Source of the DNA: Dehalococcoidia bacterium
GTDB lineage: Bacteria; Chloroflexota; Dehalococcoidia; Dehalococcoidales; W498
NCBI GenBank assembly: GCA_011170285.1
Contig: DUEE01000011.1
Location: 1-32,449, forward strand
Length of the DNA: 32,449 nt
Direction: 5' to 3'
The notes below the pieces were generated by a model. That model was not told where the DNA came from. It did not search any database and was given only the letters and a program-made list of their open reading frames with translations. Below, piece after piece: positions 21,284-28,803 of the stretch (the stretch's first letter is position 1; every line of letters begins with the position of its first letter). The position numbers and the translations under genes are program-made.

Positions 21284-22045
21284 ATGGGATGGTTAAACAA
21301 AGTTGAGAAAATAGAGACTATCTATTATAACCCTGAGCTAAGAGATACTGGTGACCTGGAGAGCGGCACAAAAACTATAACCGCTACCTCAAAGCCAGGG
21401 GCTGCCGATTACAGTAAAGTAATGAGTATGGCTAAGCCCAGTGACATTCGGATGCTTATAAAGGTAATAGGCGCCAGGTTATCGGTCACCAGGGATAGCG
21501 GCACTTCCAGTAATCTTTATTGTAGTGTCTATGTGGACGATGCCGACGGCAGTGAGGCAGATCATTGTCTCTTTGATGGTGTGGATGTTCAGGCTGGTTC
21601 TTTGCAAGTTCAAAATGTCCTGGTGGGCACTAAGGAAGTTCTCTTTAATCTGCTTAAGGATGGCTCAACTCATACCTTTTACTTCTTCTTCTGGTGTGAT
21701 AGTGGTAACTCCGTAATAAGCCTAGTTGAGCTTTGGTATGGCGTAGGTGCCACAGGGGCTAGTCACTGTTTTGTTCTTACTGTAGGCCATACCGGTTTAA
21801 TGATGTTTGGTATGCACAGAGGTGGGATAGGTTCGGGAACGATGCGCACCGATATTCACGGTACTATAGACCGTACTGGTTATCATAGTATGCTAGTCGC
21901 CCAAAGCTCGGCGACTATCCTCGGTTTTGGCTCTGCAGGTCTGTTGTTGACTACAGATGGGGTTGCAGTCGACCTTTGGGGAACGGTTGCTACCGACTTG
22001 ATATTGATTAGGCAAGTCCAGGTAATGTTAAGGAGTGAACTATGA
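21284..22045 (+). CDS. Probable structural protein, function unknown
   Basis: This 253-residue, beta-rich protein has no recognised motif. The middle (about 65-150) alternates hydrophobic strands with polar turns (VYVDDADGSEADH..., VLVGTKEVLFNLLKDGSTHTFYFFFWCD), as in beta-sandwich phage proteins. The last 60 residues are glycine/serine/alanine-rich and hydrophobic. CGGAGG is seven bases before the ATG. Its stop overlaps the next start (ATGA at 22042-22045), so it is co-translated with the small acidic protein that follows. Placement between decoration protein and connector suggests a head or neck role. Confidence 0.5.
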   Translation: MGWLNKVEKIETIYYNPELRDTGDLESGTKTITATSKPGAADYSKVMSMAKPSDIRMLIKVIGARLSVTRDSGTSSNLYCSVYVDDADGSEADHCLFDGVDVQAGSLQVQNVLVGTKEVLFNLLKDGSTHTFYFFFWCDSGNSVISLVELWYGVGATGASHCFVLTVGHTGLMMFGMHRGGIGSGTMRTDIHGTIDRTGYHSMLVAQSSATILGFGSAGLLLTTDGVAVDLWGTVATDLILIRQVQVMLRSEL

Positions 22046-22266
22046 ATTTAATAGAGCTTTACAAGAATACACCGGTAGAAAGGCATTCCTATATCCGGGT
22101 TTTCGGTGATATTGTTTTCGTCAGAGATGACGATGGCAATATTGATGAGTATCGTATCCTTGACGATGGTGAGCTCTGGCTTGTCCATTCCGATAGGGAG
22201 CAAAAGCAGTCTCTCAAGGATATAAAGACTAAGCTTGGCATAACGTCCTTCACAGGTGAAGGATAA
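22042..22266 (+). CDS. Small acidic protein in the capsid cluster
   Basis: This 74-residue protein contains a strand-turn-strand with DDDGNIDEYRILDDGELWLVH; the rest is charged. Its last six residues (SFTGEG) and stop region come from the mini-palindrome at 22246-22263, so the native C-terminus was replaced or extended by a repeat. The next gene begins immediately after the stop (TAAATG). Function unknown. Confidence 0.5.
   Translation: MNLIELYKNTPVERHSYIRVFGDIVFVRDDDGNIDEYRILDDGELWLVHSDREQKQSLKDIKTKLGITSFTGEG
22246..22263 (+). repeat. Mini-palindrome ending one gene and supplying the ribosome site of the next
   Basis: TCCTTCACAGGTGAAGGA, identical to the third hairpin of the 103-bp repeats. 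The right arm AGGTGAAGGA lies 3-8 bases before the connector ATG at 22267, so it is the only visible Shine-Dalgarno for that gene. Confidence 0.85.
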
Positions 22267-22866
22267 ATGAATCTATCCGATATGAGAGCCATAGTCAGGC
22301 GTGACCTACACGATGAGGATGATGCTAATTATCGCTGGACTAATGATGAGCTGGACAGGCATATTGCCCACGCCTTAAAAGAGTTCTCAGAGGCTATGCC
22401 TTATGAGCAGAAGGCTACTATAGCTACCGTTGCTGATTCCCGTGAGATTGATATATCCAGCCTCAGTGATAGGGTTATGGTAGAAGCCGTTGAGTATCCT
22501 GTTGGTGAGTTTCCCCAGAGGTATCAGCGTTACTCTCTTTGGGTGGATAGGGTTACTCTGTTAGGTGATGTAATTCCCGATGGTTCAAATTCCTATATCT
22601 ACTATGGTAAGCTCCATACCCTTGATGCCGATACCTCTACCATTCCCTCTAAATATGAGGACTTAGTCGCTCTCGGTGCTACCGGTTATGCTGTGGTGGA
22701 GTGGGCAGCCAATTCGATTAATCGGGTTAATGTCGGCGGAGCAATGACACCCAGGGATTTTCTTACCTGGGGTAAGGGTAGGTTAAGTTCTTTTAAGGAA
22801 GAGCTAAAGAGACTAGGTAGGAGAAACCGGGTAAGGGTTAAATCACTCTATCCTTCACTAAGGTGA
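22267..22866 (+). CDS. Head-tail connector/adaptor-like protein
   Basis: This 199-residue, mainly helical protein begins MNLSDMRAIVRRDLHDEDDANYRWTNDELDRHIAHALKEFSEA, the typical start of phage head-tail connector (gp6/gp15-type adaptor) proteins, in which the conserved W(T/S)(N/D)xELdrhI helix packs against the portal. A central beta part (SNSYIYYGKLHTLD) and a C-terminal helix bundle follow. The stop codon lies inside the nested palindrome at 22851-22890, which encodes the last residues (YPSLR). In most phages this protein sits after capsid, as here. Confidence 0.75.
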   Translation: MNLSDMRAIVRRDLHDEDDANYRWTNDELDRHIAHALKEFSEAMPYEQKATIATVADSREIDISSLSDRVMVEAVEYPVGEFPQRYQRYSLWVDRVTLLGDVIPDGSNSYIYYGKLHTLDADTSTIPSKYEDLVALGATGYAVVEWAANSINRVNVGGAMTPRDFLTWGKGRLSSFKEELKRLGRRNRVRVKSLYPSLR

Positions 22867-22890
22867 ATCCTTCTGAGAAGGATGAAGGAC
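22851..22890 (+). repeat. Nested mini-palindromes over a stop codon
   Basis: The outer arms TCCTTCA (22851-22857) and TGAAGGA (22883-22889) enclose a second palindrome, ATCCTTCTGAGAAGGAT (22867-22883). The TGA stop of the connector gene (22864-22866) lies between the outer left arm and the inner palindrome. Confidence 0.75.
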
Positions 22891-22905
22891 TAATTAATGA
22901 AACTT

Positions 22906-22934
22906 AAAGCTGAAAGCTTATAGCTGTTAGCTAA
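22906..22934 (+). repeat. AGCTGAAAGCT-type palindrome
   Basis: AAAGCTGAAAGCTTATAGCTGTTAGCTAA lies just before the AAAAGAGG ribosome site of the next gene. Same family as 19385-19418. Confidence 0.65.
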
Positions 22935-22946
22935 AAAGAGGCTATT

Positions 22947-23288
22947 ATGTCAGACAATAAGCCTATATATGATGCACAACCCAAGACTAAGGAAGGTCTA
23001 CCCTGGCAGGCATTCGCTATTGTCGGTGATAAGGATGAGCCTGATACTTGGAAGCTCCCACATCACACCAAAGCTATATTTCGAGCCATCAAGGGCAGGC
23101 TGGATATCGATAAGACTGTAGATTGGAATAGGATGTCGGCTGCCGTGGCTGCCCTATCACCAGGGGGTTATCGTGGTCAGCGAGTAGATGCCGGTCCCGA
23201 AGATATCCTTAAAGCAGCCAAGCACCTGGCTAATCACTACCGAAAGGCGGATAGGCCCTTGCCCGATACCCTGGCAGCCCTGGTTTAA
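22947..23288 (+). CDS. Small protein with phage-associated WKLP...ALSPGGYRG motif
   Basis: This 113-residue protein contains AFAIVGDKDEPDTWKLPHH, then AAVAALSPGGYRGQRVD and a C-terminal KAAKHLANHYRKADRPLP helix. The same order of motifs occurs in a small domain found at the C-terminus of some phage head-maturation and Mu-like protease proteins. Here it stands alone without the protease domain. Its role is unknown; it could bind DNA or procapsid. Its ribosome site (AAAAGAGG) follows a palindromic repeat. Confidence 0.6.
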   Translation: MSDNKPIYDAQPKTKEGLPWQAFAIVGDKDEPDTWKLPHHTKAIFRAIKGRLDIDKTVDWNRMSAAVAALSPGGYRGQRVDAGPEDILKAAKHLANHYRKADRPLPDTLAALV

Positions 23289-23300
23289 ATATTTATTCTG

Positions 23301-23338
23301 TCATTGTGAGTCCTTTAGCGGAAGGACGAATCAATCTC
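23301..23338 (+). repeat. TCATTGTGAG repeat, degenerate copy
   Basis: TCATTGTGAG, a decayed inner hairpin TCCTTTAGCGGAAGGA, then CGAATCAATCTC. It leads into the TTAGGAG ribosome site of the next gene. Confidence 0.7.
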
Positions 23339-23351
23339 TTAGGAGTTCAAA

Positions 23352-23543
23352 ATGAAGCGTAAGACAGAGTTTCACGAAGCCATCAAGGTGCTCGTTAGAC
23401 CGTTTATCATTGTCTGGGGTTTTATGGTATATGGCATCTGTGTTATGACTGAGGTCGAAGTCCCAGCCCTGTTAGCTGGACTTGTTGCCGCCGTCATCGT
23501 TGAATACTTTGGTGAGCGAGCTATTAAGCGTCTTAAGGAGTAA
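23352..23543 (+). CDS. Small membrane protein, possible holin-like
   Basis: This 63-residue protein has two likely membrane helices (about 12-30 and 36-52) joined by a short turn with acidic residues (TEVEVP), a basic N-terminus and a basic C-terminus (ERAIKRLKE). Size and topology fit class II holins or small phage membrane proteins, but no endolysin is seen in the cluster, so a holin role is only a suggestion. AGGAG lies before the ATG at 23352. Confidence 0.55.
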   Translation: MKRKTEFHEAIKVLVRPFIIVWGFMVYGICVMTEVEVPALLAGLVAAVIVEYFGERAIKRLKE

Positions 23544-23571
23544 GCTGATAGCTGATCCTTCATCTGAAGGA
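23542..23571 (+). repeat. Tandem palindromes over the ribosome site of the tail gene
   Basis: AGCTGATAGCTGA (23543-23555) is followed by TCCTTCATCTGAAGGA (23556-23571). The right arm GAAGGAG is the Shine-Dalgarno of the gene starting at 23582. The second palindrome is identical to the P19 hairpin of RNase P RNA. Confidence 0.8.
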
Positions 23572-23581
23572 GAGCTAAATT

Positions 23582-25603
23582 ATGAGGACTCTATCGGCAA
23601 CACTTCTAGCCGAACAGAAATTGGCTACCAAGACGCCCTATGTTAAGGTTGAAGCCAAGAACCTCATCAATGGAGTTGTCCGTCTTGATTGGTCTCGGCT
23701 CTATGCTGGTTCAGAGGTTGATTGCTTTCACGCCCTGGCTATGCCGGGGGATGGTAGCCTCATTCGTCTCAGGGTAACTCCACCAGGCGATAGTAGAAAG
23801 CTTTACTATCAGAGAGTAACCAACCCCGATGAAAACTCTGATTATACTTCCTGGACATATCTCAGTATTTATAACGCAGTCATTGTCGCTTCTTGTGCTG
23901 AAGACTCTAATGTAAGTCAGTTTTATATTAGGAATACTCGGGCTATTTATCATCGAGAGTCAACCGATAATGGTGCCAATTGGGGGAGTTGGAGCTTAAT
24001 CGGTTACACTCCTACTACTGCTATTTATGGTATTGCCGCCGATTATAAGTCTAATGGCGATATCGCTCTATTCTATGCTGACCAGGCTACTCTCTATGTG
24101 ATGAAGCGTATAAGTGGTAGCTGGGGTAGTGCCAGTTCCTGGGGTAAGTCAACTGGCGATTTATCGGGTGTGGCTACTGTCTATGATAGTGATTGGAATT
24201 TACTCGTTACCGGCAAGGATACTTCAGGTAATTATAAGTTGTGGTCTGTCATCTATGGCGATGGCGGTGATGTATCCTCTGGTAATTGGTCAGCCCTCAA
24301 AGAGATAGCTTCGGCTGAATCAGGAGCTGGCTTTGAATATCATCGAGTCTTCATCGACAAGCCCGCCTCTAGTCCGCCTCTGGCGGATGTCTATCGTGCC
24401 TTCTATGTCGATGGGTTTACTGGCACAGAAAGTTATAATCGTCCTTTTTGGACTCATTCTATTCCTGGTACTACCTTTCTTAATAACCTGTGGCGTGAGC
24501 CAGTGCCCTTCAACTTATCCTCCGAGTATGGTCTGGCTGTATGCCACGACGGTGCTTATTGTTGGCTGTCAAGTCCCAATGGAGTATGGAGAGCCTCCCT
24601 GGTTACTCAAACGCTTGATTTGACCTCTGATATCCTCTCCGCACGGCTTCAGCAGAATCCCGATCTCGGCAGCCTAGTAATTGAGCTTGATAATAGTGAG
24701 GGAGATTATGCCTCTCTCCCTTCTCCCCTAGATATCGGTTGTCAGATAAATTTCAGCCCAGGTTATGTTACCTCTTTGGGTAATGAGGTTAGCTTAGGTT
24801 TAACATTTATTTTAGAAGCCTATGAGTATATCTCTGCTGGCGGTAAGTCTATGCTGGCACTTCACGCTTTTAACTCCTGGAAGGCTATCAATCTATGGAA
24901 AGCCAGGCATCAGTTCCGATGGAATAAATCCGCTAATGAGCTGTCCATCAAGGGTATCCTTGAGTTTATTTTAGCTAGGGTTGGCTTGAAGTTAGAGGTG
25001 GTCTCCCAGTCTACCGCCATCACTGGCACTTATCACGAGTTCACCATCAATCCTAATAATCGTGGTCTTACTGTAGTAAGTAAGCTATTGTCTTTCGTTC
25101 CCGATGTTATCTTCTTTGAAGGCCAGAAGGCTTATCTGGTCAATCCCCAGTCTTCGGATAGTTCAGTTTATAGTTATGTTACTCCCCAAAATACTGACCA
25201 TCCTTTATTCGAGGGCAGATATTTTGTAGGTGCATCAAAGTTCAATCGAATTCAAGTTGAAGGTTTATCCGCTGGTGGTAGTGTTATTATTTCCGAGAAC
25301 TTTGATTGGGACGAGATAAATAATATCTATGATAGGTTTAAACAAGTCTATTATACCAATCTTGATACTCTCGCCAAAGCTCAGTCCATAGCCTCTGCTT
25401 ATTTTAGAGAAGCCGAGATTGAGTCAGCCAAGGGCATTATTCGGATTCCAGTTAATTGTGGTCAGCAACTCTATGATGTAATTGACATAACCGACTCCAG
25501 GTCTGGTTTCTCTGCTGAGAAGAAGCGAGTTATGGGGCTAGTCCTGGTCTATAAGCCAAGCCAAGGTCTGTATGAGCATCGATTGTGGCTGGGGGCAGTG
25601 TAG
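23582..25603 (+). CDS. Large tail/hub protein with beta-propeller-like N-terminal part
   Basis: At 673 residues this is the largest product of the cluster. Residues about 45-340 are beta-rich with repeated W-containing blades (for example ESTDNGANWGSWS, RISGSWGSASSW, DGGDVSSGNWSAL) that resemble sialidase/BNR-type propeller repeats, suited to binding a cell-surface glycan. Residues about 340-673 resemble tail-hub or baseplate proteins (SARLQQNPDLGSLVIELDN, a KGILEFILARVGL helix, NRGLTVVSKLLSFVPD, and a final hub-like beta region). A combined receptor-binding and hub protein would fit a short or minimal tail. No tape-measure gene is present. The ribosome site lies in a palindrome (23556-23571). 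Confidence 0.65.
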   Translation: MRTLSATLLAEQKLATKTPYVKVEAKNLINGVVRLDWSRLYAGSEVDCFHALAMPGDGSLIRLRVTPPGDSRKLYYQRVTNPDENSDYTSWTYLSIYNAVIVASCAEDSNVSQFYIRNTRAIYHRESTDNGANWGSWSLIGYTPTTAIYGIAADYKSNGDIALFYADQATLYVMKRISGSWGSASSWGKSTGDLSGVATVYDSDWNLLVTGKDTSGNYKLWSVIYGDGGDVSSGNWSALKEIASAESGAGFEYHRVFIDKPASSPPLADVYRAFYVDGFTGTESYNRPFWTHSIPGTTFLNNLWREPVPFNLSSEYGLAVCHDGAYCWLSSPNGVWRASLVTQTLDLTSDILSARLQQNPDLGSLVIELDNSEGDYASLPSPLDIGCQINFSPGYVTSLGNEVSLGLTFILEAYEYISAGGKSMLALHAFNSWKAINLWKARHQFRWNKSANELSIKGILEFILARVGLKLEVVSQSTAITGTYHEFTINPNNRGLTVVSKLLSFVPDVIFFEGQKAYLVNPQSSDSSVYSYVTPQNTDHPLFEGRYFVGASKFNRIQVEGLSAGGSVIISENFDWDEINNIYDRFKQVYYTNLDTLAKAQSIASAYFREAEIESAKGIIRIPVNCGQQLYDVIDITDSRSGFSAEKKRVMGLVLVYKPSQGLYEHRLWLGAV

Positions 25604-25773
25604 GGACTAGGCATCATCGCAATACCAAGACTTAAGACTTAACATATTTTAGCATTCGGAGCGAGGTTACTTCTGGAATTGGTCTCTCTAGATTTATGCG
25701 TAATTACTTAATATAGTTTATAAACTAAAGGAGGATAGGGTTTTAATAAATATCTAAAGGGAGTTATGAGGAA
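25604..25773. promoter_or_regulatory. Gap with a 14-bp palindrome before the last small gene
   Basis: TAGTTTATAAACTA (25714-25727) is a perfect palindrome followed at once by AAGGAGG and an AT-rich stretch. It could be an operator or a simple hairpin. No gene is seen. Confidence 0.35.
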
Positions 25774-25986
25774 ATGAACTTGAGGAAAGCAGTGCTTAAG
25801 AGTTTTAACTCTGGTGATTACATGGCTACTATCCAGCTCACTGGCAGCTACAAGGTTTACCTGGAAGGTATTGCTGTGGCCAGAAATTTGCCAGCGGGAG
25901 AAATGGCTCTGGGCAGGAAGGTAGCGGTTATATTTTTTGATGACCATAACCCCAAAGAAGCAGTAGTGGTTGCCGTTTACACCTAG
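25774..25986 (+). CDS. Small beta-barrel-like protein ending the phage-derived cluster
   Basis: This 70-residue protein, AVLKSFNSGDYMATIQLTGSYKVYLEGIAVARNLPAGEMALGRKVAVIFFDDHNP..., has four or five predicted strands with a glycine-proline turn. It looks like a small OB- or SH3-like barrel of the kind found in baseplate spikes, and its position behind the hub protein supports a tail role. Ribosome site GAGG. It is the last gene with a phage-like setting. Confidence 0.6.
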   Translation: MNLRKAVLKSFNSGDYMATIQLTGSYKVYLEGIAVARNLPAGEMALGRKVAVIFFDDHNPKEAVVVAVYT

Positions 25987-26198
25987 GTTGCGGTATAACC
26001 GAATTACACTACGAGCTTCACTACTGTTGCCCCTTGTCTGCATAATCCAGTTAAGTCACCCCGTATTGGCAGGTAGCGCTGATTGCCGACCCCGAGGTTA
26101 TATACAATGCTGTTGACAATAGTCGCTGAACATGTTATTTTTATGCCGAGGGTCAATACAACTGGCTCTTCAGATTATGAGGCAGGAAGGAAGTATCT

Positions 26199-26405
26199 TT
26201 GAATTATACTATCAATAAAAACCAGGGGTTAATGACTGTCGAGGAAGTTTCTGAATATCTGCGCATTTGTCGAGCCAGTGTTTACCGCTTGGTAAAGAGA
26301 AACAAGATACCGGTAAGTCGAGTCGGTAAGCGTCTCCGTTTCAGGAAGGAGACACTTGAGGAATGGCTAACGCGTATGGAAAATCTCAACCACGATTCAC
26401 ACTAA
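26199..26405 (+). CDS. Excisionase-family HTH protein
   Basis: This 68-residue protein has the AlpA/excisionase-type winged helix: MTVEEVSEYLRICRASVYRLVKRNKIPVSRVGKRLRFRKETLEEWLTR. It starts at TTG 26199 with GGAAGG eight bases upstream; ATG 26232 is an alternative giving only the domain itself. Such proteins act as excisionases, plasmid or phage regulators, or antitoxins. Sitting at the right edge of the phage-derived cluster without an integrase, it could be a regulator of the cluster or a leftover excisionase. No toxin gene follows. Confidence 0.78.
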   Translation: MNYTINKNQGLMTVEEVSEYLRICRASVYRLVKRNKIPVSRVGKRLRFRKETLEEWLTRMENLNHDSH

Positions 26406-26433
26406 AAAATAGAAATGAGGGAACAATAAAAAG

Positions 26434-26493
26434 ATGAAGGCAATATCCATAATCGTCACAGTAGCCATAATTATTGCTGCTGGAGCAGATTAA
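26434..26493 (+). pseudogene. Possible small membrane protein broken by a frameshift
   Basis: ATG 26434 opens a 19-codon hydrophobic frame (MKAISIIVTVAIIIAAGAD). Near its end a second frame, offset by one base, continues as a hydrophilic tail (LLEQIKEQKNKTTVKKPE) to a TAG at 26531-26533. A membrane helix followed by a charged coil is a sensible single small protein if a one-base indel near 26480 is allowed. There is no strong ribosome site. This is a tentative call. Confidence 0.3.
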
Positions 26494-26563
26494 GGAGCAG
26501 AAAAATAAAACAACTGTCAAGAAACCTGAATAGAGCTTAGGAAATAGCTGAGGAAGTGGTTTT

Positions 26564-28411
26564 ATGGAGGGGAAATTGGAGATACTTATTGTAGGTAATG
26601 ATGTGGGCCTGACTTCAAAACTGCAGGACATTCTGGAGGCGGAAGGCTACACTACTGCGGTTGCTCATGATGGTCACATTGCAATCAGCATCTACCGTGA
26701 GAAGGTGTTTGATCTGGCGATCGTTGATATTAAGCTACCTGATATGTTAGGTATGGAGCTAACTCGCCAATTGAACGAACTACAGCCCGAGGTGGGATAT
26801 ATTATTATCACCGGCTATGCTTCTCTGGATAATGCCATTGAAGCGGTAGAGATGGAGAAGATAATAGCCTATGAAACGAAGCCGATTGATATGAACCATT
26901 TCCTGGCTCTTATCAAGCAGGTAGCTGAGCACAAGCATACTGAGCTGGCACTGCGTCAAGAGAGAAATAGGGCGCAAAAGTACCTTGATATGGCTGGAGT
27001 TATGCTCGTAGCTATTGATGCTGACCAGAGAGTCAGTCTAATAAATAGAAGGGGTTGCCAGGTCTTGGGATATAAAGAGGATGAGGTTATTGGTAAAAAC
27101 TGGTTTGTCAATTTTCTTCCGGAAAGATTTGGGGATGAGGTGAAAGCTGTTTTTGACAGGTTGATAGGTGGAGAAGCGGAGGCGATTGAATATTTTGAAA
27201 ACCCGATTTTAACTAAGAATGGTAAGGAGAGAATTATTGCCTGGCACAATATCGTATTGACAGATGAACAAAGCAATATCATCGGTACGCTGAGTTCTGG
27301 AGATGACATAACCGAGGCCAAGCAGGTAGAGAAAAAGATAACGCAGGCTGCTAAGGAATGGAGGACAACCTTTGACTCTATTACTGATTTAGTTTCCATT
27401 CATGATAAAAATTTCAGGATTACCAGGGTGAACAAAGCTTTTGCTGATACCTTTAACATGAGACCCAAAGAGCTTATCGGTAAACTCTGTTATGAAATAG
27501 TCCATGGTACAAATGAGCCTGTGCCCAATTGTCCTCATAAAAAAGCAATGGAGCATAAAAAGCCGGCGATGGGGCAATTCTTTGAACCTTCCGTGGGGAT
27601 TCATCTTGAAGTGTCTACATCGCCTATATTCAATGAGAAAGGCGAGGTTGTGGCTTCTGTTCATGTTGCCAGAGACATCACCGAACGTAAGAAAATGGAG
27701 GAGCAATTAATTGTTACTGACCGGCTGGCTTCGCTTGGCGAGCTGGCGTCAGGTATCGCCCACGAGCTTAATAATCCGCTGACCGCTGTTATTGGTTTCT
27801 CAGACCTACTGTTAGAGAAAGACCTCCCTGATTATGTCAAAGAAGACCTTACAGTGATAAACAGGGAGGCCAAACGCACTTCTCGCATAGTCAGAAATCT
27901 GCTCACCTTCGCCAGAAAGCATCCTGAAGAAAAACAGGCCGTAGATATAAACAATTTAATAGAGAACGTACTAGAGATTCGCGCCTACCAGCAGAAGGTA
28001 AACAACATTGAGGTGAATACTCAGTTAATCACTGACCTGCCGGAAATCATGGCTAGCCATTTTGAGCTACAGCAGGTCTTTGTAAACATCGTTATCAACG
28101 CCGAGCATTTTATGATTGAGGCACATAATAGAGGCACCCTGACTATTACTACGGAAAGGACAGGGGAAATTGTCAAGGTTTCCTTTGCTGATGATGGTCC
28201 TGGTATTGCTAAAGAGAATCTGAGGCACCTGTTTAACCCGTTCTTTACCACCAAGGAGGTGGGTAAGGGGACGGGACTGGGCTTGAGCATCTGTCATGGA
28301 ATAATTAGCCGGTGTGGTGGCAGGATATATGCCGAAAGCGAATTAGGTAAAGGAGCCACCTTTGTTGTGGAATTACCTATCACTATTGATAGGGAAGGAG
28401 CCGTGAAATGA
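26564..28411 (+). CDS. Hybrid sensor histidine kinase (receiver-PAS-PAS-HisKA-HATPase)
   Basis: This 615-residue soluble kinase has, in order: a receiver domain (about 5-120) with D55 in VDIKLPD, T83 and K106; PAS 1 (about 138-255); PAS 2 (about 262-378) with cysteines 309 and 323 (LCYEIVHG...NCPHK), a pattern seen in redox- or metal-sensing PAS domains; a dimerisation helix with phospho-accepting H400 in ASGIAHELNNPL; and an ATPase domain with N512 in the N box, ADDGPGIA (G1) and GKGTGLGLSIC (G2). The receiver acidic pocket reads GND instead of the usual DD (N12), which may change metal binding or make it constitutive. No membrane segment is present. It overlaps the next receiver gene by ATGA. 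Confidence 0.92.
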   Translation: MEGKLEILIVGNDVGLTSKLQDILEAEGYTTAVAHDGHIAISIYREKVFDLAIVDIKLPDMLGMELTRQLNELQPEVGYIIITGYASLDNAIEAVEMEKIIAYETKPIDMNHFLALIKQVAEHKHTELALRQERNRAQKYLDMAGVMLVAIDADQRVSLINRRGCQVLGYKEDEVIGKNWFVNFLPERFGDEVKAVFDRLIGGEAEAIEYFENPILTKNGKERIIAWHNIVLTDEQSNIIGTLSSGDDITEAKQVEKKITQAAKEWRTTFDSITDLVSIHDKNFRITRVNKAFADTFNMRPKELIGKLCYEIVHGTNEPVPNCPHKKAMEHKKPAMGQFFEPSVGIHLEVSTSPIFNEKGEVVASVHVARDITERKKMEEQLIVTDRLASLGELASGIAHELNNPLTAVIGFSDLLLEKDLPDYVKEDLTVINREAKRTSRIVRNLLTFARKHPEEKQAVDINNLIENVLEIRAYQQKVNNIEVNTQLITDLPEIMASHFELQQVFVNIVINAEHFMIEAHNRGTLTITTERTGEIVKVSFADDGPGIAKENLRHLFNPFFTTKEVGKGTGLGLSICHGIISRCGGRIYAESELGKGATFVVELPITIDREGAVK

Positions 28412-28803
28412 AAAAATCCAGCGCTGGCGAAAAGAAAATCCTGGTGGTTGAAGATGAACCAGCAATTTGCGATGTTTGTTGGAGAGTACTTACCAGTAAA
28501 GGGTTTGAGGTGGACACTGCTGCTAATGGAGAAGTGGCTCAAGATATGTTAGGGAAAAAGGACTACGACCTTTGCCTAATTGACATCAGGACCCCCATAA
28601 TGAACGGTAGAGAACTCTATCAATGTATACAGGAGAAATATCCCAAGCTAGCCAACGGGGTGATGTTCACTACTGGAGATGTGATGGGTGGAGACACGCA
28701 GATTTTTCTGGGGCAAGGTGGCAAACCATTTCTGCCTAAACCATTTACTCCTGAAGAGCTAAAGACCATAGTCAAAGATACTCTAAAGAGGATGGAACAA
28801 TGA
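28408..28803 (+). CDS. Stand-alone response regulator receiver protein
   Basis: This 131-residue receiver domain has no output domain: acidic pair in VVEDE, phospho-acceptor D59 in LIDIRTP, switch Thr in MFTTGD, and Lys in LPKPF. It is translationally coupled at both ends (ATGA overlaps with the kinase upstream and the HD-GYP protein downstream), so it most likely relays phosphate between them or acts by protein contact. Confidence 0.9.
   Translation: MKKSSAGEKKILVVEDEPAICDVCWRVLTSKGFEVDTAANGEVAQDMLGKKDYDLCLIDIRTPIMNGRELYQCIQEKYPKLANGVMFTTGDVMGGDTQIFLGQGGKPFLPKPFTPEELKTIVKDTLKRMEQ

Noticed and set aside
5440-23571. CRISPR-like repetition
   Set aside because: The repeats are palindromic, irregularly spaced, in both orientations and nested in one another; there are no unique spacers of constant length and no cas genes.
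12332-26200. Prophage attachment sites and integrase
   Set aside because: I found no integrase-like frame, no tRNA gene and no convincing direct repeat pair at the two edges; the 103-bp pair brackets only the terminase genes.
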